Assembly (NCBI GenBank): GCA_013400975.1
Contig: WBMZ01010243.1
Coordinates: 124,001-188,000 of the forward strand
DNA from: Atrichornis clamosus
Lineage: Eukaryota > Chordata > Aves > Passeriformes > Menuridae
Length of the DNA stretch: 64,000 nucleotides
Reading direction: 5' to 3'
Each line of letters begins with the position of its first letter. The stretch's first letter is position 1. A program made the translations under genes and the position numbers. This document shows, piece by piece, positions 26,711 through 38,869 of the stretch. Below the pieces are notes generated by a model. That model was not told where the DNA came from and made no database searches. It was given only the letters and a program-made list of their open reading frames with translations.

Positions 26711-28060
26711 CTTTCTGGTAGTCATTCTACACATTTAAGCATCTAAAATATAGAGATGAAATTTACATGTGACACAGTCTAAAGAAGGGAAAGAATTTTA
26801 ATTTGGTTTTAGAGTAATGATAGATAAAATGTGTGGACCTATTGATGGTTTTCAAACTGTGATTGTGTAAAAAGATAATATTTTGAATTAAAAATAAAGA
26901 AAGATATGTTCATATGTTTTCATTACTCCCCAATGGGGGTTATTAGCATTTCCAGTAAATATTCATACCAGTTAAATCTTGAAAATATCTATCCAATAAC
27001 ATCCAGAGACATTCTGATTTTTTTTTAAAGAGAAACCTTAACAGATGCCATAATAGAAATGAGATATCAGGAAATTTGCCAGTGGTAAGAATCCCTTATG
27101 TGAATGGTTTGGCATGAAATGTTATAGAATTTCTTTTGCCAGTGGAAGCTAAGCTATCATATCAACTAAGCAGGCTCCAAAATGTAAATCTGTGGATGTA
27201 TTTTGACCCATCCATCTTCCACTTTCAGGAATTCCACAGAGTATAAGTGACCTGAAGACAACATATGATTTGGGGAAAACTGTACGCCAGGAGTATGTAT
27301 TATTAACAATTAAAATCCAAAATGCAGGTGTCTGGTTGTTTATTACTGTACGCTTGCACATGTGCTTTGGAATACTTCCCTTCAGCTTTGGGACTGAAAA
27401 TAGAGAGACTAATGTCTTCACCTGCTCTACCAATTTTACCTAATAGTTGCAAGAGAATATTCTAGAAACCACTCCAAGCCTCCTAATACTACTGAGAGAA
27501 AAAGTAAGTGCAATCTCTTTGATGTTTATAGATATATATTCAGCAAGACCAGAAAAGCCTGCTGGGGATTAGATGTGAATCTCACTGGGACAGTGAAGGA
27601 TATCCTCACAGCTTTTTATGGAAACTGGACTGTCTGAGAAGGACAGTGGATAAAGTTGAGGATTAAGAGGGAAAAACATACTTCTAACAAAATTGGCAGT
27701 CATGCTTCTGAAAGTGTCAGATCGAATTCCTCTTGTCACCAAAAAATCTGTTGGCAACTGACAATCAGAATTGGATTTAGACATCATGGTTTGCCACTTA
27801 ACATTACTGTCCAGCCTCTGTATGCCAGGATTTCATCTTGAAGATAACATTTCCACTGAAAATTTCTCAGTAGCCTTTGCTTCAATTGTATTTGCTTCCT
27901 TTCATATTTCTGTGTCAGGACACTCAGGCATAAAACTTTGAGCATATATTTTTAGCAAAAAATCTGGCAACTCAGAAACACATCAGGGGCACTTTATTTG
28001 ATGTTATGGTCTCAAAAGCCCCTGGGGATGTATGTCCTGGGTGTTACTGTGTTTGTAACT

Positions 28061-28077
28061 GACCCCTCTGAGGGGTC
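28061..28077. repeat. GC-rich perfect palindrome
   Basis: GACCCCTC and GAGGGGTC are exact inverted copies around a single T. The stem of 8 bp is rich in G and C and sits in AT-rich DNA. There is no T-run after it that would suggest a terminator, which would not be expected in this genome anyway. Confidence 0.7.
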
Positions 28078-29105
28078 GGTGTGCACCAGCTCTACTGCTT
28101 CATATCTTAATGCAGTTTTTTCCCTTTTTTTACTCCTGAATGTCTAGAGATTTAGATCTCACGGTATGCTGTCTAATAGATATTCCCTTAGGACCGATCT
28201 GCTCTGGAGAATAGCTAGGGTTTTGTGAGTTAGGGTTTCATTTAACTTTCTAAAATTCACCATGGCTAAACATTATTGCCATTATTGCATTCAGTACTCG
28301 TTTTCTACGGGCAAATGCTAAAAGCAGTTTGCTTTGCTGTTTTTGTTGGTTTGTTTTTTGATTTGGCTTGATTTTGCTTTTAATGATGTTCTCCTTCTAT
28401 TGTCTGAGAGTGGTAAAGGATGGAGACTGGTGTCTGCACTTTCTAAGATATTGTTACTTCCACAATTAATCAGAAAAAAAAAGGGTAAGTGCTTTGGATT
28501 GATATAGTTTAAACTCTCTGAAAGACCTTTTTCTCCAGACCATATTCTATGCAAAATGGAATCCATTCTGACTTTGTAGTGGAAAACTTACTCCCTTGAG
28601 ATTGAACAAGGGCCCTACCTTTTATGAAGAGGTTATTTTCTGTACTATCAAGATGAAGGCTGGACAGTTGGGGTTTGGGATGCTCAGTGAAACAGGCTCC
28701 ATGGAAATTGTCCAGAATCTTCTGGCTGAACTGTTTGGAAAAAAAAAAAACAACCAATCAACAAGTGACTCCTCAACATCACCTGTTTCAAGCCTTGCTA
28801 AGTTCTCAAAGTTTCTCTTGCGTTGTGAATATGTTACCCCACCACCATGAAGGTGGCTTGTTCCATCTATTCTGCAAAATAATCCTTTCCCTGAGGAGCT
28901 GGCAATCTCGCAGCAAAAATCTCAAGCTGTTTGTTACTTGGCACCATATGAAGATAGAAAGTGTGTCTCCATGTTTGGTCCTATCACAGTAAGACAGGAA
29001 CTATTAAGTGCTAGAAGGAATGAAATGCATGTATCTATACTGCTTTTGACATATTTTCCTAATTTTCCCTTCCTAGATAAGAAAATTCTGCATTTTCATA
29101 CCCAC

Positions 29106-29144
29106 AAAAAAAAAGAAAAAAAAGAAAAGAGAAAGAAAAAGAAA
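29106..29144. repeat. Purine-only (A/G) tract, 39 bases
   Basis: The tract contains only A and G, mostly A-runs broken by single G residues. Polypurine tracts of this kind can adopt triplex structure, but this is a common low-complexity sequence. Confidence 0.8.
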
Positions 29145-29992
29145 TTCCCTGAGAGACAGAAATAGTTTTCACTTTTTTATGCCTATATTTGTTTTCTCTC
29201 AGTTTAGAGCCCAACTACAACAATGTGGGGCTAATAAACTACAAAGCTTCACCATTCTTAATGTTAAATGGTCTTTTTAGAATCCACCCCTTCTCTTGGA
29301 CACAGACAGTCTGGTTTGTTCCTTTTTTTAATCCTTTTCCAAATAAAATGCTGTATCATCCTAAAAAACACAGATAAATTAATGAGGATAAAACTGGTAG
29401 ATTAACCCTAAATTATTGGATTTTTCCTCTGTGTTTCATGGTCCATTAGCACTCCTGCTGCCTAGACTTTTGTAACACAGCATCCAGTGAAAGCACTGGC
29501 TGACAAGAGGGTAGTTGTTGCAATCTTGTAAGGAAATAATATCTTTTAAAATCAGAAATTATTTTAATACACAACTTTTTGATGGCCAATATTTCATATT
29601 TGATAATCTGCCTCTGAAAACTACTTTCAGTCTTCATGCTTTCAGGCCTGCAGTTTTAGGAAGCATAGGATTCTATCATCTTCTGGGACAGTAGCATAAA
29701 GAGGGGTACCAGGGACTAGACAATTTTTAACAGCTGCTTGAGCATGAACTAGTTAACAATAGTAGCCTTTTTGCTTGGTGACAGACGAGGAACACGCGCC
29801 TTTCTGCCTGTGAGTGTATGACTAAGTGCTTTCAAGGCTTGTGCTGCTCCTGCTCCTCCAACTCAGAAAGACAGTCTCAGAGCTTCAAGAATTCCTTTCC
29901 CTTGTAGAAATTCTCTCTGCTTTCTAGGACTTCCAGATCTGGATTTCCAGAATCCTCACCTTGTCTTGTTCTTAATTTTTCTGGATATCCTC

Positions 29993-30030
29993 AAAATTTG
30001 TGCAGACTAGTGTTCTGAAAATTTGTGCAG
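29993..30030. repeat. 13-bp direct repeat with 25-bp period
   Basis: AAAATTTGTGCAG occurs at 29993-30005 and again at 30018-30030. The copies are exact. This looks like the remains of a 25-bp tandem duplication. Confidence 0.65.
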
Positions 30031-33000
30031 CCCAGGAGGTTTGTGTACCTCACTGTGATGCAGCAGAAGATTAGAAGTGATACCAGATGTGATGGGGCTT
30101 ATTTCTTATTGAAAAATCAAACATAAACAATATAGTTATTTTCCTCTACAAGACTATATCAACTGTATTTGTAAAATAGGTACCTACTGGTATTGGAGAT
30201 GATGGAAAGAAGGAATAGGAGAAAATCCATATAATTGTATTCATCTAGTCACATAATATGGATCTCCAGTACTGAAAACTGATCCCAGTCTTTAAATGCT
30301 CACATACATTTAAGTCCACATTTTCCTTACCATGTAAGGAAGGGATTAAAAAAAAAATCAGCATGATTTCTCTCAAGTGAACTCAAAGGCTTACACTGAG
30401 TTTTACTCTATTCCCGGACTGGTAATTTCAATCACCATAAATGCTTTACTCCTTTGATAGGAGGGTTGCAATCAAGGGATGAAGTGAACTGAAGAGATAA
30501 AGGTAGATGTGTGCACCTAAACAACAATTCTGCTAAATACAGTTGGAATGAGACATTTTGAAAAGAAATCAGGGTTAATGGATGACCTTGTAAAAACACT
30601 GGAAATATGGGACTACATAATCTGGCAGTGGTTGTACAACACCTAAATAGGTTATGCTCATCCAAGTAATATTTTTAGCTTGTTTTTCCCCTTATTTCAA
30701 ATGTGCTTTTATGTATTTTTAGTCAAGCTTTCTATCTCTTCATGCTGAAATATTGCTGATGTTTTCACTCTGCAGAAATTGAGGACATTTCTGCACTCTA
30801 TGCCACATGAATCAGCAAATCTTCCTCTTAAAAAAAATTGAACACTTTCAGAACAAAGGAAGAATAAATAGTGATCTTTCAATTGTTTTTTATTCTGCTT
30901 TTTACTTAGCAAAGGAGAGGAGAAATTAGTCTAAAAATTATATCTATGACTTTTTTCCAGATTTTTTTTGCAAAATTTGCTTTCTACAGCTTATTCTCCC
31001 TCATTGTTTGCAGTTTTGGATTTGGTCTTATTACTATTTTTGAGATGATTATTTATATAGGGGATCAGTACAGAAAACCAAATCACAGCTTTTGGAGAAA
31101 AAAACCCCATGCATTTCAGATCCAAAGTTTTTCTGTCAGAAAAGATTAGGAGTTTATTTTGAGCATACTGTTTCACATGCTTTCAGCATGATTTTTTCAT
31201 CTCACTTTTCTTCACAGCACACACTCTGGTACTCTGCCTAGTTTGGTTTAACATGTCATACATATAAAAGTTCTTTTTCATTTCTTGGTGTTATATATAA
31301 CTATATAGAATGAAAACAATTAATATTTTCCTTGTGCAAGTTTTTGCTAGTTTTAGTTGCTCTGTCAAGCCAGAAACTACCAAAAAATTGTGAGATTCAT
31401 ATTTTTTCACATATATATGTCGGTTTTAATTTGCCAGTAATTACATAAAGCACATCAATATATAATCTGCAAGCAAACAGGGTACTAAGAAGAGCAGAGA
31501 ACAATTGCAACAAAAAAACCCCTATTTATGGCTTGTCTTCCTCAACATTTGGGAAAGTGTCTTACAGGTTATGGACTTTTGGAGAGTTGATGATCAGTAT
31601 TTTTCTCAAATCATTCTCCTTTACTGTGTTTCTAACTGGTTATCCAAAACATGAGCCAATAAAATGTCTTTATATCATTTGAAAGGAAGGAATCCTGAGA
31701 TTTCAATAGTAAATCCAAGTAAATAAAAGTCTTGGAAAAGACCAAAATCCAAACCTATAGAAAACTGCTTTTCGTTCTAGAGGTGCTTTAACTCTGACTT
31801 TAAAACTTCAGTGACTTACAGAAGGGAAGGTGTCACCTAGGGACTGCACAAGGAGTAAGGCTATACAAGAGCATTATTTCATCCTGAAATTTACAAAGCT
31901 TTAGCCCAAAATTCCCATCTCCATTGTGAATTCTCTGTTCTATTGACCATCCTCTGTTCACCAAAGCAGGAAGAAGTTAGGAAGTAGTATATGAATATAT
32001 TTTCACATACATGTACTACTACTAACTGATGCTCAGCATCATAACACATTCTGCGGAATACAGTGAGGGTTGGGGGTTTTTTTTAAAGATGGTGTAGTGA
32101 TACATAGCCATCTATCACGGCCTCTGAGAGAAGACCACGAGTTTTTCAAGAAGTGTCAAAGAATTTTCTTTAGCTCTATGTGAGAACATGTTTCAAGAAC
32201 TCAGATTTCTGGGATTGATGGCCTAATTTAGGAAAGTCACACAAAAAATAGTGAAGAATAGACTGAAAAAAAAGTGGAAAAAAAAATATGCTTCTGGGTA
32301 CCACTTCTACATTTTGTCCACCTCTAATTCTAATTCACAGAAAAAACTACAGTACAGTCCCTATGGTTTCTACTGTATTGTAAGGTCAAGCTCAATAATT
32401 TACTGAATACCCCAAATACCTCCTAGATTTTATTGTAGCTATTTATATCTGAGCTACATCAGTGTCAGTTTAAGGAATAGCAAGAGAACCAGGGCTTGTA
32501 TTGTATCCAAACAGGTGAATGAAAACTACATCTTACTTGGAAAGTGAGGTGCCAAGAAGTCTGTGATCATTCCTGTCAGTGGGTTGTGTTTCTTTCTATC
32601 CTTCTTAAGCACATGCCAGCACACAGTACTAATGATGCCTGAAAGCAACTAAGAAGATAACAGCCAGATAGGATCCTTATTAATGGCTTATTAGTCTCCT
32701 AATTCTTAAACTTTCTCCAGATTTGATTCTTCCTACATCTACATCATTTAAATCTGTAATTAATTCCATTTACAGTGGAACCATTACGCTGGTGGTCTAT
32801 GTGGTAAACGAATGGAGAATAAGGCCTTTTGCAGCAACAATCTACAAAATGTGTCTCCAAGTCACTAATGAAAATGTCTCTTTTTTAGGTAATAACAATG
32901 ATACAAGCTTTGGCTAAGGAAGTACAAATGAAAAGGTAGTCTTCTGCTTATAAAATACTACAAGAAAGAATAGCCATAAAAAGTAGATGTAACAGGAAAA

Positions 33001-33388
33001 TGAATATTTGAAATTGTTTTATGCTTCTTTGACATATCTCTTTTTCTCCTCTGTCAAAACACCATGGCAGAGAAGATATTAGGACTATATTTGCTGGAAC
33101 TGAAGAAAAAGTGAAACTTTGAAAGAATTTCAATAACAACTATAGAAACTACACTTGAGAAATTGCTAAATACATTCCAGACAAAAGGGAATAAGCAGTG
33201 AGGAGAGGGTGGGAAGAGGACAAGCAGCAGACATCAGGCAGTATTCACAGGTAGTGTGATTAATGTGCATTCGAAGTGCTCCTATATTTACGGTGAGTCT
33301 TTAGTATAACTAGCAAATGTTTTCAAGAATTTGTTTTAGGGGCATATGAACTCAGGATGTTCATACCATTAGTCTTACTCAGAACAGT

Positions 33389-33575
33389 CCACAGAAGAAC
33401 AGAATATCCTGAGTTAGAAGAATCACCAAGTCCAAGTTCTGGCCCTGCACAGGACACCCCAAGAGTCACACCATGTGTCTGAACATTCTCCCAACACTTC
33501 TTGAAATCTGGCAGGCTTGGTGCTGTGACCACTTCCCTGGTGAGCTCGTTGCAGTAGTAGTGAGTACTTGGTGTC
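33389..33575 (-). mobile_element. CR1-X LINE, 3' end fragment
   Basis: Read on the minus strand, this is the last part of the CR1 open reading frame followed by the short 3' untranslated tail. The minus-strand translation contains NELTREVVTAPSLPDF, which matches the usual CR1 C-terminal pattern of LPREVV, then an AP/SPSL motif, then an F and basic residues. Beyond it come the CR1-X signatures seen on the plus strand as GGCCCTGCACAGGACACCCC and AGAGTCACACCATGTGTCTG. The plus-strand beginning, AGAATATCCTGAGTTAGAAG, is the tail shared with the SINEs downstream. The copy is heavily 5'-truncated, as is typical for CR1, and cannot encode an active enzyme. No target-site duplication is expected or seen. 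Confidence 0.9.
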
Positions 33576-33947
33576 ATTTATTTTCTAAAAAAGAAAATAT
33601 TTGTAATATCTGTTTGCAACAAAATACACAAGCGGCCTCTGATTCAATTTATGGGGTCAGAACTCTGTTTTACTCAACTTTTGAACTGGCTTGCTAGTTT
33701 TAGATTGTGCTATTTGATCTTTCTTCTCCTGTTAATTTGAACATTTCAGGGATTTATGCCTTTTTTTCCCCCCATCTTCCTATTATAGAAGATGTCAGCT
33801 CCTTTCTAGGTCTGTTCTCATTTAACAGTCATCTTTGAGAAGCAAAGATTAATTTCACACAGTCTCTTTCACTGTAAGTCAACCTGCACACAATATTATC
33901 TTCCTCATGCAAGGGGATACTCAAGGTATTCTATAACATTATTACCA
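33576..33947. other. Spacer between CR1-X and SINE copies
   Basis: About 370 bp of AT-rich single-copy-looking sequence with no gene or recognised repeat. Confidence 0.5.
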
Positions 33948-34088
33948 TCACAGAATATTCCCTGAGGTGGAAATGACCTACAAGAATCATCAAGTCCAGC
34001 TCCTAAGTGATGACCCATACAGGGACTAAATGCACAACCTTGGCATTATTTGCACCATTCCTGTACCAACTGAGCTAATCTCAGTGGC
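33948..34088 (-). mobile_element. tRNA-Ile-derived SINE (TguSINE1 type), older copy
   Basis: On the minus strand the element starts with a tRNA-like head: GATTAGCTCAGTTGGTACAG, then TGGTGCAAATAATGCCAAGG, then a degraded B box and CCTGTATGGGTC. This follows the tRNA-Ile sequence (TTAGCTCAGTTGGT in the D arm, TGCTAATAA around the anticodon, GTACGGGCC in the acceptor), the anticodon-loop CTAATA now being CAAATA. The head joins a tail homologous to the CR1-X 3' end (plus strand TCACAGAATATTC, then ATCATCAAGTCCAGCTCC). A tRNA-Ile head plus CR1-X tail is the known structure of the passerine TguSINE1. Pol III A and B box positions are recognisable but diverged, so the copy is unlikely to be transcribed. 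It is not a functional tRNA gene. Confidence 0.85.
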
Positions 34089-34242
34089 ATAAGTTCTCTT
34101 TGACCTTTTTCTACTACTCATTAGAATTTAGAGTCTCTTTGTTTTTATCATTTGGTGGTTGCATAGTCAGGCAGTCTTCTTTTAAACTGCAGGTCAAAAA
34201 TATGCTAGTCAATGACAATCCCAAAATCAAAAAAATGGCTAC

Positions 34243-34259
34243 TTTTTTTTTTTTTTTTT
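34243..34259. repeat. Poly(T) run, 17 bases
   Basis: A homopolymer of 17 T. No associated repeat body was recognised. Confidence 0.85.
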
Positions 34260-36608
34260 GGTGTTAATTATTCACCAGTTTTCTGTTGCTTGGTTTTGAA
34301 GTTTTATGGTTTGTTGTTTTGGAGGTTTTTTGAGGCCATTAGAATGTGATTACCCTGGGCTTTGAGTTTTGTGTTAGAGATTTATACTCTTCTAAAAACC
34401 GTATAAGTGCACCAAAATCAAGTTATGATTGATTGTGTATCATTACTATAGGTGGTTTCCCACAGTATATTTGAGCCATGTGCTGCAACCTAGTTTTTTA
34501 ATAATTTTACTTCTGTCTAGTGGGATAATAATACAGAGCAAGCACACATTCTTAGGTTTGCTTTTGCTTCACTAGCTACTCTATTTTAAAACATACATTT
34601 TCATAGGCTTAAGTTCTTCATCATTATATTTTTCTCAAAATGGATACAGTATCTTATACGTCAACTTAACTTACATCATCTACTTTCTAAAATAATAACA
34701 AACTTTTTAAAGGTTCTTTTACTTAAACACTCAGTTTACATAACATAGTATAAAATAACTACTCAGTACATAATTAGCTCTCTTTGTCTATGTTCTATTT
34801 CTATTTTCTCTTTATTTTAACCCAGGTATTTGTCATGCTGTCTCATGCCTAGAGTCCCTGTTCACACGTCCTGTTTGGGGAGATCTGAGTCTACTCACAA
34901 ACTGCTTCTTGAACAATGTCTAGCAGTTACACATTCCTGAAAATAATTCCTCTTGCTCTTTGCTTTGTGTACTCTTCTCTTCTGTTGTTTGTTTTCTTTA
35001 TATGTTGTAAAATGTTTTCCCTTCTAAGAAGCACATCAGCTTTGTACAAAGGCAGAACATTATTGTTTAGGCTTCCCGAAGAGACAAAAACCTTGTTTCA
35101 ACATTTTCAATTGCTTCCCACACTTCTAGGAAGTTCAACCTTTATAACTGAATACAGCATTCTCTTCTTATTATTTTTCTGCCTGTGTTGAATTTCAAAG
35201 GATTGTTTCACCCAGTCTTGATGTCTACAATGTAAATCCTTTTCTACAGAACAATTGTCTAACCTCTCACTCTAGTCAATGCTGACCTAAAACAGTCAGT
35301 GTAATCTAAAGAACAATTCACCCAGTCCTCAGGGAGACACCAAAACTCGATGTGATTAACCTCCCTCCAAGCTATATAACTGTTCTGCTTTTCTCATCTT
35401 TTGTAACATTTCAAAATTGCTAAGGGAATATCTTCATAAACAGGAACAATTATTAATTTGTTAAGTGAATGCACTGTAATATTGTTTAATTCTCCATCAA
35501 AAATGTTCCATCAGCTTGGAAAAATTTAATTGCCATTTTAAGTTCAAGACAGTAACTTCCTTAAACCCTTATGGCAGCGGCAGACCTTCAATAATAATCT
35601 ACTCTTAAATTAGGAATCCTCCAGATTAATGGATGGAAAATTATGAAAAACATTTCTACAAGCCTTCTTCTTTTTTATTATTCATACGAAGCTGATATTT
35701 TAAAAAGGAGAATGCTTCTGACAGTGCAGTGTTTTCCAAACTTTTGTGTATTATTTTGATAACTGGCCTGTTCTTTCTCCTTGGCTATTAAAAATACTAG
35801 AGTTTTCATCACACAAATATTAAGAAGGCAGGATGACATCATAATTCATTTTTGTCAGTAGTTAACTTCTTGAAGTGATACAATTCTTTGATTCTATTAT
35901 TATATTTGCTTTTTTTTTTTTTAGTAATATAAACCTTATAGAGATCAATGTACTTAATTCAATAAGCTTTTTTTGTGTCTGACATGAAACTCTTCTGCTT
36001 TTGTGCATTTTTCCTACATATAAATCTGTAGTTTTGGCTTCTTACTGAAACGATTTTCCACATAGACAAGATGACATCAGGAAGAACACAAACGAGAGCC
36101 CAAATCAAAAGGTAGAACTGCAGTTTTCGAGACCTAACAATGAAAGTAAGAGACAGTTAAGTGTCAGGTTATATTGTAAGTTATATACAAATATCTCTTC
36201 AGATGCAGACACTGTAGTGTAACAACCTCAAGAAGAGTGTTATCAACTGGGATCCATTCTTACAGCCAAAGTTTGGTGCCCCAGCTCTGACAGTTTATTG
36301 CTAAATCATGGGCCAGTAGATAGATGTTTTCCTGCTTACCACACTTTCATCTTGCAGCACAGGAAAAAGCCAGATTAATAAAATTGATGCTGGTTTTTTC
36401 TCAAAAACTTGTAAATGATGACTTAGTCCAGTTTGTTACTTCTGTGGAGATTTATGTAAAAAGTAACACTAAAGGAGTATTTTAAAAATGTGAGAAAGTC
36501 CCAGGAAAAGCTAAGGGGGACCACAGCTAGTAATTTAGGCTTTCTTTAGCTGGGTCTAAAAAAAAAAGAAAATATATCATTTGGAACTACACAGCTATGA
36601 GATAGCTA

Positions 36609-36631
36609 TAGAAAGACAGAAGGTCTTTCTA
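36609..36631. repeat. Short inverted repeat
   Basis: TAGAAAGAC (36609-36617) and GTCTTTCTA (36623-36631) are exact inverted copies around a five-base loop. It is too short for a microRNA precursor and is probably chance. Confidence 0.5.
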
Positions 36632-37481
36632 CAATTCTTTCTCTTTTTAAACTTTCAATGTTCAAAAGACTGCAGCCATTAAGGATTGCAATTTCTCTGC
36701 TTCCTTGCAAACAGAACTTGGGGGCAAGGTTTCCATTTCACCTGCAGACCATAAAATCTCTCAACCATTTCTTCCCTTGCTAGTATAAAACTACTTTCAT
36801 CATTAAAGTGGAGTTATTTTAAACTTTAAACTATGACTTTAAAAATGTCATAAAACCAAATCATACTTTCTAGCAAACTGCCATAGGAATTCCTTGGAAA
36901 CTGCAGAGGAAGAAAAGCCAGAAATTGTTTTGATTTGAAGTGTTTTATTTTTAATCAAGCATTTTGCTGTTCTTCACTTTTCTGGAATTCTCTCAAATCT
37001 AGAGGACCATAAATATAAAACACTGAACACTGGAGAGTCTTTAAACTCTCATAAACACAGTAGTTGCAATGCTTTATGAAAAAAAAATAAAACGACACTT
37101 TCAAAAGTGTAGGTCTCCTTTCTAAATACCAATAACCAATTGCTGGAATACCTCTTCTGCAGCAATAATTTTGGATGGTACGGAACTATTTTCATGCTCA
37201 GCAAACCAAAACCAAAAAATGTAGATACACTTCGACAAATTATTGTTTTTACCTTTCAATTTTTATGCAGCAGATTTTTGAGTGCTGCATTACTGGGGCC
37301 AGTTCTGCAAACTTCAAAAATGGCAGGGATGCAAGTTCATGATGTAATGGAATGTATTCAGAAGACAGAAAGTCAAAGGTGTTTCTGATGTTGTACAGGC
37401 ATGACGGGCACAAGTTAGCGCTGCCAGAATTCTGATGTTGCTAGGATAGCCCAATGAAGCCCACATATTCCAGGCACGAAT

Positions 37482-37612
37482 TCACAGAATATTCTGAATT
37501 GGAAGGGACCCACGAGGATCATCGAGTCCAACTGCTAAGTCCATGGCCCTTATGGGGATCGAAGGCACAACCTTGCTGCTATCAGCACCATGGCCAACTG
37601 ATCTAACTGCAG
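37482..37612 (-). mobile_element. tRNA-Ile-derived SINE (TguSINE1 type)
   Basis: The plus strand begins TCACAGAATATTCTGAATTG, GAAGGGACCCACGAGGATCA and TCGAGTCCAACTGCTAAG, the reverse complement of the CR1-X-like tail. It continues into a tRNA-like head that on the minus strand reads GTTAGATCAGTTGGCCATGG, TGCTGATAGCAGCAAGGTTG, TGCCTTCGATCCCC and ATAAGGGCC. The B box (TTCGATCCCC) is better kept than in the copy at 33948-34088, while a few bases are missing from the D-loop region and the A box carries a GCTC-to-GATC change. This composite matches TguSINE1. It is a retroposed copy in the minus orientation, not a tRNA gene. Confidence 0.9.
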
Positions 37613-38869
37613 GGAAGAGTTAGGTCTTCTGTACGGAACACCGCTGCCGGTAGGTTCTCTCATATGTTTCAGTGCAAAATTTGAAATTGCAGAATCACAT
37701 GTTGACTATTGTTTGGAACTTTTATAATAACATAAGAAGTAAATAAGCCTGAACTTAAAAAGGAATTGCATTCTCATCAGATTTCATAAATTAAGTTATG
37801 CTGGGTCAGCACTTAGGAAGAATAGACATGTGCTTGAGGAAAAAAACACCTGACAAAAATTCAGTTCTCAGCATAACACAGATTTTTTTGTTTGTCCTTA
37901 GGCAAAACATAAAGAACTTTGAAAGGTAAAGGTAGATCCTGGTAGTTTTTTAGAACTTCTCACTCCCTCCCACATTACTCTCTGGTTTCTCTGAAGTGGA
38001 GCACAGAGAGCTATGTTAGGCATGTACTTTTCCCTGCATTATGCAAGACACCTCAAAACAAAATCAAAAAGCAATCTTATACAGAAAGGAGACACATTTA
38101 GAACTAGCTGAGTTAAAACCGAGCAATGGCCACTTTAGAAAACAAAACCCACCTGACATTCCTCCCCAGACAATTGCCTTCTAAAGCTAAAACCTTTCAA
38201 AGATGTATGAAAATGATTCTTGATATTTGAAGCATGCCGCATAGACTGAGAGAAAATCAGAGAGAAGGAAATCAAGTACAGATTTTTAGCCCACATTCCT
38301 GGACTTAATTCTGTAATTCACATCCATGTAAAACTGGTTTTGTGCAAAACTTAGCTGAGTACTTCTTAGAAGCAAAATCTTTCACATATCTAGATAAATT
38401 TGTCAACAACAGGAGACCAACAACTTTGTTTTGTGTAATTTGCCCAACGCTGACACCATTTCAGCAAGAGAGGAGACATTTGCATGGCTGAAATAACAGT
38501 CAGGGCATTGCTGGGCAGGGCTTGAATATTGCCTTGGTTTGGTTAGCACAGCACAGAGTGTAGAGTGGCAAACTTCCAAGAGGGAAGACTAACAGCAAGT
38601 TAGCACTGACTAACTTGGGAAAAATCTGTGGAATTAAGAGAACTGACCAAATCACTGTTGGCACAGAAAAATTCTATTAAAATGCCTCTTGTAATACTTT
38701 AATATAATATTCAGAAAACAAACAAAAAATCCAACAAAGACAGCCATGGGCACAGACCACTTTCTATGACTGTATTTTTTTAAATTCCTCACTGTAAGTC
38801 TGGTCCCACACAGGGTTATCATTTGAATGAAGCTTATTACTGTAACACTGATGTAGCTAAGAAAGCCCA

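Larger units (their letters stand above)
24761..33388. other. AT-rich non-coding stretch, no gene seen
   Basis: About 8.6 kb without a recognised gene. It carries homopolymer runs at 25523-25536 (14 A), 26696-26710 (15 T) and 28739-28750 (A), a purine-only tract at 29106-29144, a short palindrome at 28061-28077 and a 13-bp direct repeat at 29993-30030. Open frames of 60 to 105 codons (for example 27149-27433, 28318-28992 on both strands, 30432-30665) show no domain. Confidence 0.5.
34089..37481. other. AT-rich non-coding stretch, no gene seen
   Basis: About 3.4 kb without a recognised gene or dispersed repeat. It contains a T-run of 17 at 34243-34259, another T-run near 35910, and a 9-bp stem hairpin at 36609-36631. 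The 91-codon frame at 34916-35191 is hydrophobic and matches nothing known. Confidence 0.5.

Noticed and set aside
28216..28238. Two TAGGGTTT words resembling telomere repeats
   Set aside because: They are not in tandem and only two occur, so an interstitial telomere array is not supported.
34008..34088. tRNA-Ile-like sequence on the minus strand
   Set aside because: The anticodon region and B box are degraded and it is fused to a CR1-X tail, so it is a SINE head and not a tRNA gene. The same holds for 37540-37612.
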